NCBI RefSeq assembly: GCF_022376445.1
Contig: NW_025954973.1
Location: forward strand, 248,001-312,000
DNA: 64,000 bases
Direction: 5' to 3'
From: Fomitopsis serialis
Lineage: Eukaryota > Basidiomycota > Agaricomycetes > Polyporales > Fomitopsidaceae
Below are positions 36,706 through 48,356 of the stretch, in pieces. A model generated the notes under the pieces. That model was not told where the DNA came from. It saw only the letters and a list, made by a program, of their open reading frames with translations, and did no database searches. Position 1 is the stretch's first letter; each line of letters begins with the position of its first letter. Position numbers and translations under genes: made by a program.

Positions 36706-36725
36706 CGACCCTGGCACCGGCAGTG
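36706..36725 (-). repeat. Right 20 bp terminal inverted repeat
   Basis: Exact reverse complement of 2,313-2,332, followed by TAA. It sits 116 bp after the stop codon of the transposase gene, the spacing expected for the 3' end of a compact transposon gene. Confidence 0.65.
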
Positions 36726-37661
36726 TAATAAGCATGCGTTAGTTTTGTACGACCACGAACAGGACACGCTTGTATCGGAAAGGCAAACGCGTGGGAATCA
36801 CAGCGCGTCGGCGCAGCTCGCCACCGCGACTGCGGTCACTCCAGCGACGCCCTTCCGCCCTCCCTTCAAGGACTCTCATCAAGCCTGTTCGTCAAGCATC
36901 GTCGTTGCTCTTCTATGGCGTAGTCTGTGACATCACCCGATCTGAGTAGTGTTTGATGCTCGTGCCGTTGTTCTCTCGTGCCAACTTCTCAAAGAAAGAC
37001 AGGAGCTTGCGAAGTGCGTCTGGATGGCATCGTCGTCTTCGGGGTGAGCCCGTGGATTATGAACACCGACCTGAGTGCTAATAATGGAGCCCACGACAGC
37101 ATGATCGTAACGGGCGATGCGCCGCGATCTACCTTCTCTATGCTGACTTTGATCTGCCGCTAGAATACTCGGCGATTCCTGAGTCTGAATGAAAGTACCT
37201 ACTGGTCGCAGTCGGTCTATGGATGTATCGGAGAAATGAAAGGTACGTCATTTTGTTAGTCGACCTCGAACCGATCTTCAGAGGCTGACATGGCTCAGAC
37301 GTGGTCGCCACCGACGCTGGCGATCGGCCGGCTGCTCGACACTTTGGCAAGACGCAAGCGATTACCACACAGCGCGTGATGAAGGACACCTGCGACATAC
37401 ACAGGACACCTCGACGTCGGGAGATCAACTGCACTCTGGTCGTCAGTCTACGTACGTGGGTCCTTGCATAAAAACTCTGAGGGCGAACATACGCAGCAAG
37501 TCTTGCACACAGGTTCCGCGAGTACGTATGCTGACGGCAGTTGCACCGTGTACCCTTGATCCGCCAAATGACATTTTGTCGCATTTGCCCATGTTTTCTG
37601 CATCGTTCACGCGTATGTCCTCCTGCCCAACGAGATTATTGCGCTAACAATCGATGACTAG

Positions 37662-38735
37662 TGATTTGGCAGTGGATACGACGATCTTCATCACAAAGAG
37701 CTGCGCGCGCCGAACAAGGTGTTCATCCGCGTGTACGCTTCGGATAACGGCAACTTGGACCACTTCGACAAGTCGGGGACGTAGCCGGGCACGGACAGGG
37801 AGGGACGGTACAGGCTCGGCGCGCCCGTCAGCGTCGACTGGATTGGCGGCTACTGCGGACGATGCGAGTCGCGCAGGACGGGGACCGCGTTTTTGTGCGA
37901 GGAGGGACAGGAGACGGGGTTCACGTTTGATGATGGGCATGCGGAGTACATGTATGCGCCTGAGACGGGTGAGTTGCCCCGAGTAAGGTATGCATTGGTG
38001 CAGTGCTGACTGAGCTGCAGCGGTGGTGAGCATCCCGGAGGAGGCGTTGCAGCAGGCGTCGTATGTGGAGTTCGCACCCTTGCTGCGTAGAGGCATCGCG
38101 GGTTTTGACGCTATCCGCGTGGCACTGTCGACTCGGCTACGTCTGCCTCGTACAGGGCGTTGTAGGTCTTGGGCACCTTGCCATCCGATACGCATCGAAA
38201 CTCGGCCTGAAGGTAAGTACTCGCTCACGCCTCGTCATCTGTATCAAAGCTCAAGGGGACTGCTGCAGGACACCGCTCTCCTCTGGCTTGTCCAAAAAGC
38301 CGCTCGCTCTCTCGCTCGGAGCCTCCAAGTACATCGACGCCTCCGCGACGGACGTCGTCTTATCGTCAAGTCGCTCGGCGGCGCATGCTTCGTCTTCTGC
38401 ACCGCGCCCTACTCGCAGAGCGTCTCCGAGATCATCCCCACCGTCGGCCTGAACGGCACCGTGACGCTCGTAAGCGCGGCGGTGGACGGGAAGATCCAGG
38501 TGGGCAACCTAGTAGTGCTGAACATGAACCGCGCTGCGCTGCGCAGGTGGCGTTGGAGTGTGCGCAGGATATGGAACAGTGTGTCAAGTTCTCGACGTCG
38601 TCTGGTGAGTGGTCTGGTATCTGTATTCTGGGGCTTGGAGGCTGATGCTTGAATGCGTAGATGTGGAGTCGATGGTGAAGGAATTCCCTCTGGAGGTCGT
38701 CCGCGATGCGCTCTATGGCCAATTCCCTTCCTGCA
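37662..38735 (+). pseudogene. Decayed zinc-dependent alcohol dehydrogenase, right-arm copy
   Basis: Remnant of a GroES-like/MDR alcohol dehydrogenase. The readable pieces in order are: an N-terminal part (VFIRVYASDNG), a stop codon after DKSGT, the structural-zinc loop GGYCGRCESRRTGTAFLCE, an intron, IPEEALQQASYVEFAPLL, then a frame change into the Rossmann segment GVVGLGHLAIRYASKLGLK, an intron, ALSLGASKYIDASATD, then TVGLNGTVTLVSAAVDGKI, an intron and VESMVKEFPLEVVRDA. In the zinc loop the third expected cysteine is arginine. The family enzyme is about 350 residues and oxidises alcohols with NAD(P). Here it is a relic. Confidence 0.82.
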
Positions 38736-39884
38736 TGTGCCTTACCACGTCACGCTCCCCTCGCGCCTGTCAGCGATCTGGAGTACACCCTGAATCACCC
38801 ACATTCCTGCACGCTCGTGCGTGAGAACGTCGGACTCGATCACACCCTTGGTCTCCTTCAGTTTCGTCAAGTCACTTAAGTGCGGCTACCTTGGGCAGCT
38901 ATCTGGGCTCTTCTGCTGAGGGCGTCGTGTCACTTCCGGTTATCATGGTTTCGAGCCACTTCGTCGTGGACAACATCTTCGAGGGTTCGCTTGTCGTCTG
39001 CAATGTCTTCGCCTACGTCTGGCGTATTGCGGTCGGGCGCATGGCGCTGATCAAGCTCTCCCCGAAGACCATCGAGGGCTTAGAGGACTTAGTGGGTACG
39101 TTCTTCAGCACGGTCGTGTCCGGTGTGGCGTGGTTGACGTACTTAGTGCACTCCGATTATATGATCCGCACGGTGCAGGACTTCGGTGTGGGGGTTTAAA
39201 TGCCCTGGTGTGACCTCAACTCGGCGTTCGTGTGGAGAGAGTGAGTGATACCGACTCCTGCGCGGGCTTTGACTGGCTCCCAATGAAGTTACGATTATCC
39301 CGTACGCGCCATAGCAGTCCCATGCCCTCGCATCCTTCAGTACGTTGCCTCTGGCTTCAAGCACGCCTTCCACACATCAAGAAATTCAGACACGGCATGA
39401 CGGGCCACATGTATTATCAGTACGTACACCCCTCTCCAGGAGGCCCTTGGTTAATGACGTACGTGCTTCTAGGTTCCTCACACATGGGTATCTTCACCTC
39501 TGTCTGTTACAGCAGCCTCGCATGATGCCAGCTTCGCCATCGCGCTCAATACATCGTCCTTTGTGCGGATCCCACATATCTTCATAGACGGCCGGTCCAA
39601 GACTCTCTGGTCCCTTCCCGCGTCTGGCATTAGGTTTCCGTGTAACGGCGGGGGGCGCGGGCGCGGGCCAATCGAGCAGGGTCAGCTCGATGGATGGTAG
39701 GTTGTATCTGATGACTGGACGTCGCGGGCGATGAAGGATCCAGCGCTCGAATCGTATACTGCGCCTCCGAATAGTGTTCCAATTTGCTCGGAATGCCATG
39801 AATTCACTCCCTGAATAGCTCTGATTCCAGCCCTGACTCAACCTGATTTCGAGTCTGAATTGTCATGATTTAGACGCGATTTGC

Positions 39885-40263
39885 CTTCGAACATACAACA
39901 TGTTCGACGGTCGCACATGCAACGAGAATATTCCATTTATTGGATGCGAAAAAACATCATTTTCATTGCATGTTCGGCGCTCAGAAATACAGCGTCTTCT
40001 AAGCCTGCAAATGATAAATTTTCGGGGACAGAACTGATATCATTTTCGGAAGGAGAACATGGGACAGAAAAGGTCCCGTTTTCTGTCCGTTTTCGCGTTG
40101 CATTCTGCGACGGAAAAGACTGGATTTTACCCAAAGTTGTCGCGTTTCGGAAAGTCGCCGGACATTTGGCATTTTCGCAGCATTGTCCCCGTCCGAAAAC
40201 TTTAAGAAAACGTGACACATGTTCTGCGCCCGGCGACATTGCATGTTCGCCGCATGTTCGAAG
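39885..40263. mobile_element. MITE-like block with inverted ends and internal hairpin
   Basis: A 379 bp block of different composition from its surroundings. It is bounded by CTTCGAACAT (39,885) and its reverse complement ATGTTCGAAG (40,254). Near the centre a perfect 10 bp stem, GGACAGAAAA (40,062-40,071) and TTTTCTGTCC (40,079-40,088), encloses a 7 nt loop. CATGTTCG recurs at several places. Non-autonomous transposon debris is a fair guess; no target duplication identified. Confidence 0.4.
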
Positions 40264-41099
40264 CTCCGAAGATTCAAGGATAATAATGCGTTTACTTAAG
40301 GTTTTCGCGCGTCGAAGTGGCCCATAACTGGTTCTCCATAGGCGCCACTCTTCTTAGCATCTTCTGAGTCCCAAAAAACTGATTTGTCCCCGGTGCCTGC
40401 TGTCAAGTTTGTGTCAAGTGCCGACTCAGAGGATCCTGCGCTTGACACAAGTCTAATTGGATAGCTTACCTCGGGCGAGATGTCCTGCAGCGGTCGTAGT
40501 GTACGTAGAAGTGTACATGCCGCGGGCACATAAACCAGCAGATATGCATATGGTGCACGGTGACACAGCCTCTGTTTCCGGGCTTGTATGAGTAGTCAAT
40601 CGTCGTCTGTACGATAGATGAATACCCTTACCTTGTCTGGGGAACGCATCCATGGAAGCTGTCCATTGAACGCTACGAGAGGGCGGCGAACCTATTGAGG
40701 AGGTCATACATCCAAGCATCGCCGGTCATGGTCATCATATACTAATATATAGGTAGATCACTGCAGATTAAGCATCAATCAGGATTACTAGCCCAATCAT
40801 ACGACTATAACTTGAACCATGCATACCAGATCCGCGTCAGGCAGGCGTATAAGTACTAACCCGGGCCACCGTTGTCGGCGGCCACTGGGTCATTGACCCG
40901 GAACACGTTGAAAGGCTCAACCTGCTACGGCGTGGGGGATGGAGCCTGCCCGATGTGCAGTTATGCGTTGGCCATGCGTGTCCATCACGCTTCTTGGCAT
41001 AATAGTCAGTACGGCGGACGTGTCGTCCCGTAATGCGAACGTGCCGTATACTATGCGACCAGCAAGACTTACGTATGTGCACAGAGATCGACTCGGCCA

Positions 41100-42010
41100 A
41101 TGTCACCCTTGCAAGTTCAGGCACTGGCAATTTGAACAGTGGATTGTAGACATATGGCGAGGCGGACCATGTTCGGTGACAGCCCCAGGGAAGGTGACCT
41201 GAAAACTAGACGTACGGCGCTGGGAGATGGAAGATGAGGTTCGCTGGTCGCGAGCATGCGCAGAAGTACCCAAGCCCGACTTTGAGTTGAATATTGATTG
41301 CATATATCGACCGGTGGATGACTATATGCGCCCTGAGTAGCAGTGACATCCACCTGGAGAGGTACTTGCGCGACTTGCGCCTGACATGAGGGACGGCCGG
41401 CCGAGCCGGGGAACAAGAGCGACTCTGTCAAGGCTCTGCGAGAGTCTCATATACCAGACGAGTGGGTGATGGTTGGTAGTCAACGGGGAAATTGAGTGCA
41501 CGTGAATGTGGATTGGAACGTACCATGTGTATGGCCAGCGAGAATGAGTACTGAGTACTGAATACTGAAGTGCACAGAAATCGACCCCTCCCCCCTTTGC
41601 AAGCGCAGGCACTAACGTGAACAGTAGAAAGGCATACGGCGAGGCAACTCATCATGTTCGGTAACGAGGCAAACGGCGTTAGAAGATGGGGTTCGCTTAC
41701 CGCGATGTGCGCAGAAGTACCCAGGCCCGAACTTGAGCTGAGATGTTGATTGCCTAAGGCTGCATCTATCAGTGGATGACTATATGCGCCCTGACAGCAA
41801 TGACACCCCCTGCTTGGTACTTACGCGACTTGCATTTGGCCAAAAGAACTGTCGGCAGAGACGGAGAGCGAGCGCAAGGCTGTCAAGGCGGTGCGATAGT
41901 CTGAGACTTGAAAGGGCGATGAACCATGAAAGTCAACGGAGAGATCGAGCGTGCGTGGATTCGAGAATCGTGCGGCTTATATACGGCGTAGGTCCTGGGT
42001 AGTCCTAAAG
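41100..42010. repeat. Diverged tandem duplication, about 455 bp
   Basis: GCGCAGAAGTACCCA occurs at 41,258 and 41,709, and GTGGATGACTATATGCGCCC at 41,314 and 41,772, with weaker matching words in the same order on both sides (GTTCGGT, GCAGGCACT, GACTTGC). The copies have many substitutions and small indels. No coding frame spans them. Confidence 0.75.
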
Positions 42011-43144
42011 TGCAATGACTATAGGAAGGGGTGTAGACACTGCAGAGGTAGCAGGAGGCCAGTGTCGTATACGTACCCGTCGTTGTACAACCGCGACGCG
42101 AAAGTGGCACTTGCAGGACTTGAGGCGACCTTGTCACGTGTTCGCGTTCATCAAACTCCGGTCTCCGAGTCGGCCACCCCAAGGCCACCCTGTGTACGTG
42201 CTGTTTTCCAGTACCCAATCGTACAACTACGGGACAATGCACAACAGCACGATGCCATGAAGAACTGACTTGGGTACTCGATTGGGTCGAGTCGCTATGC
42301 GATCAGATGCTGCCAGCCTGTGAGTCTGTGCCTTTGTCGATCACAGTCCGCCGCGCCGCGCGCAGGGAAACCACAGCTGAACGCTGGATCCCCTCTACCG
42401 TCGGGATCCGCTGAAATAGTTTAAAAAACCCCCAATCCCTTCAGTGTGATTTTCAAGATCCTGTGGCTGTCATCACCACTGTCTCGTCCTTCCTCAGGCT
42501 CTAGGTCTTGGAGACTCGCCTATTGTGTCTCACATCCCAAGTAGTCCATATGAGCCTCTTGCCACCAGCACTGCAGGTAGCTTTTGATGTTCGCTCATAT
42601 CGCGCAGGCGCTAGGACGATTGACTCTATGGTTCGCCTTTCATAATAATATCATATAGCTTGCTATTATCGTGGGATTGGGAGCAGCAAGCTCGCTTCTG
42701 AACCCAATCAGGCAATACGCAATCCACCACACATCATCCGCCGGCAAAATTCAGTCAAATATACATTGCTCAGGGGACTGCGCGCTTGCAATTGAGCACT
42801 TCGATGGCCCGTCTTTCTGTCAAGTTCGTACGGGTTTACGCGGGATTTGAGAGATCCAAGCTGCTCCGCTCCAGCGGGATAGACTATCTAGGTGTGTTGA
42901 ATGATCATCCATGCCAGGGACTCGGGCTCAGTTGGCTTCGAGCTGCTTACATACGGAGCCCAGACGCGAAGTTGAATCCACTGAGAAGTCCGCAATGCAG
43001 GCTTACTACGGCAGCTTGTGAATTTAAGCCCACAACGTGGTGACGAAGATCTCCGGCTCGACCCACTTCGATGGCACCCTGTGAGTCTGACAGCTCTGCA
43101 ATGACGTTCACTTCCCTTGCTGACGCAATGCAAGCCCGTTGGCA

Positions 43145-43152
43145 TATAAAAA
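43145..43152 (+). promoter_or_regulatory. TATA box of aldo-keto reductase gene
   Basis: TATAAAAA 98 bp upstream of the start codon at 43,243, with a C/T-rich leader containing CCTCCTCTTT between. Confidence 0.6.
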
Positions 43153-43242
43153 GGCTGCTCAGGCCGACGGAGGATGTTGAACCCGCCTTCCTCCTCTTTA
43201 CAACTTGAACCAGCAACTCTACTCCAACTCAGCACACGAGAG

Positions 43243-44802
43243 ATGCCTGGGTTCGTCGTGCCGCCTCCGCCGCCCAAGACCCGTCTGGGCCGGCACCGCC
43301 AGCTCGCCCCGCTCGCGGGGATGCACGTCTCGCCGCTCTGCCTGGGGGCGATGAGCATCGGCGACAAGTGGGACAAGATCGGGTTCGGCGCCATGGACAA
43401 GGAGAGCAGCTTCAAGCTGCTCGACGCGTTCTACGACGCGGGAGGGAACTTCATCGACACCGCGAACAACTACCAGGACGAGTCGTCGGAGCAGTTCATC
43501 GGCGAGTGGATGGAGCAGCGCGGGCTCCGTGATCAGATGGTCATTGCGACCAAGGTGCGTAGCGTCCCCGACGCAGTCGAGCGGAACTGGGCCCTGACGG
43601 CGTCCGCTCGCAGTACTCTACCAACTACAAAAGAGACACGGGCATCCCCCAGCAGACGCACTACGTGGGGAACAACATAAAGTCTCTCCACATGTCTGTC
43701 GCAGCGTCGCTCAAGAAGCTCCGCACCGACTACATCGACATCCTCTACGTTCACTGGGTGAGTGCGCTCCTCTGTGTCTTTCCACTTCATTCTGACGACA
43801 CATCAACGCACAGTGGGACTGGGGCTGCGGCGTCGAGGAAGTGATGAACGGCCTCCACAACCTAGTAGTCCAGGGCAAGGTGCTCTACCTGGTACGCCCC
43901 GGCGCTTAGCTCCGGAGTGAAATGCAGAAACCTTAACCTCTGTCTAGGGCATCTCCGACACGCCTGCGTGGATCGTGTCCAAGGCGAACATGTACGCGCG
44001 GATGGCGAACAAGACGCCGTTCGTGATCTACCAGGGCGCGTGGAGCATCCTCCAGCGCGACTTTGAGCGGGAGATCATCCACATGGCGCGCGAGGAAGGT
44101 GAGCGGCGTCCGTGGATCGCCATGCATGCGTACGACTCTGACGACGGCGCTGTCGACGTGTAGGCATGGCGCTCGCCCCGTGGAACGTGCTCGCCGGAGG
44201 GAAGATCCGGACAGACGCCGAAGAGGAGCGTCGTCGCCAGACAGGCGAGAAAGGTACGTTCGGATATCACCTCGTCTGCGAGCAACGCACCGACGGCCTG
44301 CAGGTCGCATGTCATTTGCCCCAGATTGGGAGCGCTCCGAAGATGAGCGCAAGGTCTGTCTCGCGCTCGAGAAGGTCGCCGGGGAGGTCGGCGTGAAGAG
44401 CATCACAGCTGGTGAGATTTCTGCCTCGTGCGTCCGTTATGGAGCAGCGTACTGACGGGTGCGCTCCGTTCAACGGCAGTTGCGCTCGCGTATGTGATGC
44501 AGAAGACGCCGAACGTGTTCCCGATCATCGGCGGGCGCAAGGTCGAGCACCTGATGGACAATATCGCCGCGCTCGACATCGCGCTCAGCGAGGAGCAGGT
44601 CAAGTACCTCGAGGACGTCCTGCCGTTCGTCCGCGGGTTCCCGCATGAGATGATCGTAAGTCGCGCTCTGTCGATGGTGACGTCGTTACCGACGTACCTT
44701 TCTCTCTAGGGCGACGGGTCCGCCTACGGATTTTTGCATGCGATGGGGGGCTACTTCGATCGCTGGCCGCGGCGCCAGGCCCTCCGGCCGACGTCCGAGT
44801 AG
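43243..44802 (+). CDS. Aldo-keto reductase, aryl-alcohol dehydrogenase (AAD) type
   Basis: Eight exons (43243-43554, 43614-43757, 43814-43891, 43948-44098, 44164-44253, 44304-44411, 44480-44655, 44710-44802) join in frame to 383 aa, the usual length for fungal AAD enzymes. The (beta/alpha)8 AKR motifs are in order: [27 protein letters not shown] (catalytic Asp and Tyr), MVIATK (catalytic Lys), [14 protein letters not shown] (catalytic His), [28 protein letters not shown] and [12 protein letters not shown] for the NADPH phosphate. These enzymes reduce aromatic aldehydes with NADPH and in wood-rot fungi are linked to lignin-derived aromatics. Frame and splice sites are clean, so the gene looks functional. 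Confidence 0.92.
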
Positions 44803-45318
44803 AGGGATTGGGCTGAATGGGAGTGCGTATAATTGTCGCAGCGGGACACATGATGTATATACAATACATGTTCAATATTCAATGATGTGTTACACGAATG
44901 AGCGACTTCAGTTCAGTGCTTCAAGAGGACGCGGCGTAAGATGCGGCATTGAAATTCAGGCTGAAATACTTTCTGCGTACCGAGGACTGTGTACCGCGAC
45001 CCTGACCTTTGTTCTGCTTCATCACGTATCGACGATGATTTCCAAGTAGGCAGATGAGTGTACCATCGAGGTATGGCAGCATGGTAACGAGGGGTAAAAT
45101 TAAGGCCAAGTTGCGGCGGCCCGTTATTAGCGTTAACCTTGCAGTAAGAGTCGATCACGTGGTCGTATATTCTTTCGATCGGCCTGCCAAATTGGGAAAA
45201 ATTCAATACTGCTCCGGGTCCTTCTCCTCGTCCCTATCTTCTTCGTGCTTGCGGCACTGAATTCAACCCTCAATCTGTTCAGGTAACATCATCGTGAACA
45301 CTACCTACGTACACGACT

Positions 45319-47059
45319 ATGGTGGTAAGTGCAGCAGCATGTGTGACGACCGGGAACCTCACACCGGAGTCCACTCCAGAAAATATCCGTGCTGCAACAT
45401 GCGCCCTCGACGCACCTTCCAACAAGACCGGGCGATCCTACGCCAACGTCACGAAACCTCGACCCTTTACAACATCCGTTTGCGCGTGCACGCGAACGCA
45501 TGCGTGCACTGAACGCCGCGAAGATGGAACGACTTTTCGCAAAGCCATTCGTAGCTGGGCTGGAGGGTCACGTAGACGCAGTGGAGACGATGGCGCGGAA
45601 GCCAGACAGCCTGGACATGGTCGCGAGCGGGAGCTGGGACGGAGGTATGTGCGTGTCTTCGCAGTGCGACGCGGAGAATTAGGTTCTGACGAAGCCGCCA
45701 GGACTCATTCTGCATGACATCTCGAGACGGACGAAGGTTATGCACGTCGAGAGTGCGCACAAGGGAAAGGTGTCTGGCATCTGCTTTGCGGACAGCGACA
45801 GGCTGTTGAGTTGCGGGGTAGACCGGAATATTAAGCTATGGGGTATCCGCCCTTCAGAAGAGGATATAGGCGAGGATGGTGCTGGTCCGTCCACGGTGCG
45901 CATATACGCAGCAAAGTGTAACTCGTTACTGACTGCGTGCAGAGCCGGAAACCTTTGAAAGTCTTCCCAGGCAAGACGGCCTTCAAGTAAGGATCTGCAC
46001 TACTGTATCTTGTACGTCACTTATGGCATTGCAGCTCAATAGACCATCACCGGTCAGACCCTCTCTTCGCAACCGCATCAAACATGGTACAAATATGGGA
46101 TGAGACAAAGTGGGTGCCGTAGCCTTCCGTCTTACGGAATGAATTTGAGACGTCCTATAGGAGCGCAGCCATCTCAAACCTCACGTTCCCGACATCAACG
46201 GAGACGATCGACGCAGTGCGCTTCAATCTCTCCGAGTCCTCAGTACTCGCAAGTATAGGCTCCGACCGGACCTTCACCCTGTATGACATCAGGACAGGCA
46301 AGGCAGAGCGACGAATAGTGATGCAGGTCCGTCCATACACAAAACCTCACGCTCCACTGAGCTGAACACGACCCCACAGATGCGCAGCAACGCGCTCGCC
46401 TGGTCGCCGACCTTCCCCACCTCGATCCTGCTCGCCTCCGAAGACCACAATCTCTACACGTTCGACATCCGCGCGCTCAAATCGCCCTCGCAGATATACA
46501 AAGCGCACGTCGCGGCAGTCATGAGCTGCGACTGGAGCCCGACGGGGACGGAGCTCGTGAGCGGGAGCTGGGACCGCACCGTGCGCATCTGGCGGAGGGC
46601 GCGGGCACGCAGCCGGAGGTCTACCACACGAAGCGCATGCAGCGCGTGACGACGACGCTCTACACCGCCGACGCGCGCTTCGTGCTGTCGGGCTCGGACG
46701 ACGGGAACGTGCGCGTGTGGAAGGCGCACGCGGCGGAGAAGCTCGGCGTGGTCACGGCGCACGAGCGCGCGGCGATCGAGTATCGCGAGAGCCTCAAGCA
46801 GAAGTGGAAGATGGACAAGGAGGTGGGCAGGGTGCAGAGGTGCGTGGTCCTTGTGTATTTGTCAGGGTTTCTGGTGTACTCATGGATGCGTTACAGGAGC
46901 CGACACATACCGAAGCCGGTGTACAAGGCGTCGCAGCTCAAGCGGACGATGCTGGACGCGCGCCGCGTCAAGGAGGAGCGCAGGCGGAAGCACACGCGCG
47001 CGGGCGAGACGAAGCCAAAGGCAGAGAGGAAGAAGATCGTCATTGCCGAGCAAACGTAG
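45319..47059 (+). CDS. SOF1: WD40 ribosome-biogenesis factor Sof1/DCAF13, with one frameshift
   Basis: Starts with a 6-nt first exon (ATGGTG, 45319-45324) spliced to 45380, giving MVKISVLQHAPSTHL. Further exons are 45380-45644, 45702-45895, 45943-45986, 46035-46109, 46161-46326, 46380-46839 and 46897-47059. WD blades include GLEGHVDAVETMARK, GKVSGICFADSDRLLSCGVD and MSCDWSPTGTELVSGSWDRT. The C-terminal Sof1 domain is intact (RHIPKPVYKASQLKRTMLDA, then RRVKEERRRKHTR). Sof1 belongs to the U3 snoRNP/SSU processome and is essential in yeast. At about 46,592-46,598 the frame after TVRIWR is lost by one missing base and resumes at EVYHTKRMQ. For an essential gene this points to a base-calling error or to another intact copy. 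Confidence 0.9.
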
Positions 47060-47783
47060 TGCGGGCGTCCGTTGTGTCATTTCTGTGTGGTGTCACGGTT
47101 GTCTGTTGTCCAGTGTTGCTTTCGTCCTTGTTGTACCTGCTAATAGCAGTCTGCGTTTTGTGTGCTCGACTCAATGGCTGTCGTAGACCGCTTCGCGTCT
47201 TCTGAGGTTAACGCCGCACATGCTCTATCCGCTGCATTACACGGATCATGACAATCAAAGCGTATTGTTAATGAGTTGTATCACAGTCTAGACAATTGCG
47301 CCCGGATGGTGCTCTTGCTCTTGCTCACGCATGCGCGCTGGTGAAGACCGGAAAACACAACCAGTCTACATTCTTCGGGTACGTACAAGTACAGATCTAC
47401 AGTGCCATCTATTCGCACCCCATGATATCGCCCCTTTCGTATGTATCTTTAGACCCTGCGAGGAATATGTGTAACTTGTCAGAGACCTATTCCGAGTTGA
47501 TGCTGTCGATTCAGTTGGCATCTATGTGAGGTGGTAGGTGTTCTTATTACACCCAAGTGCGCGGTTTCCGTCTGTCCAATCATGTAGTGGCGGGAGGTTC
47601 GTATGCGTATGCTGCTTAACTGATGTCAGACTACTGATTACCTCGCTGAATCGTAGACACGTTACCTTCACCCGAAACACCGCGTTCAGTTGATGCGCCT
47701 GGCCTTCTCGTTCATCCCGAAAAGACCTGCCGCACCGGACATGCCAATCAGAGGCACCCAGAACGAAGGAGTCAGCCGCGGCT

Positions 47784-48356
47784 ACACATCGCCACACGCA
47801 ATAAGCGGTCGCCCGACCTGAGGCCTGAGGGGCCGCTGCGCACGTACCGTTTTCCTGCCTGCGCCTGCGCCAACAGTGGGGCGCACCTCCGTCCGGGGGC
47901 CCCGCACATGCGCGGGCCCGTCAAATATCTCGGGCGGAGGAAGCGTGTACGGAAGCGAGTCGAAGAATGCGGAGACAGATGCTGATGTAGCGGATACGGG
48001 GAGAGGAGGCGAGCGCGGGGGTGTCCCGCTGGGCCCGTCGAAGATGATGGGGCTCGGCATCATCAAGCGCGTGGGTCGCCTTGTTTGCTGGGGGAGGACG
48101 AGGGGGCGGCGGGCGGCGCACGCGGAGGGAGGCGCAGACGCGCGGGCGAGGTGCCGAGGCGCGCGGGGGCGTCGAAGATGTCGAAAATGGGCAGCTCTGG
48201 TGCGCTGCCTTGGGGGATGTCGGCGGAGACAGTGGCGAGCTGGCGGCGGGCGGGCGGAGAGGAGGTGCTGGTGCTGGCGCTGGTAGCAGAGGACCGAAGT
48301 GTGGCCGCTAGAGCATCTGCGTTCAGGGCTCGGCGAATGGGTGTCGTTGGGCGCAT
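47784..48356 (-). CDS. Possible gene with IFDGP-type repeats
   Basis: GC-rich minus-strand frames contain a repeated motif: PIFDIFDAPARL, PIIFDGPSGTP and PPEIFDGPAHV, separated by Pro/Ser-rich stretches. The first copy is in a different frame from the other two, so either an intron or a base error lies near 48,065. No domain recognised. A longer gene reaching up to about 48,700 is possible. Confidence 0.3.

Larger units (their letters stand above)
2313..36725. mobile_element. Putative 34.4 kb CACTA (En/Spm-type) element with cargo genes
   Basis: Seen: a perfect 20 bp inverted terminal repeat, CACTGCCGGTGCCAGGGTCG, at 2,313-2,332 and its reverse complement at 36,706-36,725. An apparently intact Tnp2-type transposase gene (32,145-36,589) points towards the right end. 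Known: CACTA elements start with CACTA or CACTG, encode Tnp2-like transposases and make a 2-3 bp target duplication. Here the outside bases are TTA on the left and TAA on the right; because the flanks are themselves inverted, no direct 3 bp duplication can be seen. Inference: everything between the termini moved or was captured as one unit. A smaller element nested near the right end, or two elements each contributing one end, are alternatives. Confidence 0.5.
36706..39037. repeat. Right arm of long inverted repeat
   Basis: Reverse complement of 1-2,332. The inner end (36,706) is the inner end of the 20 bp terminal repeat. The outer end cannot be defined, because the partner sequence lies left of the window. 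An open frame at 38,891-39,199 runs across the last visible paired base (39,037). It has no recognisable domain and I do not call it a gene. Confidence 0.95.
39038..43140. other. Gene-poor segment
   Basis: About 4 kb with no convincing gene. It contains a MITE-like AT-richer block (39,885-40,263) and a diverged 455 bp tandem duplication (about 41,100-42,010), listed separately. Other open frames are short and lack splice context. Confidence 0.5.
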
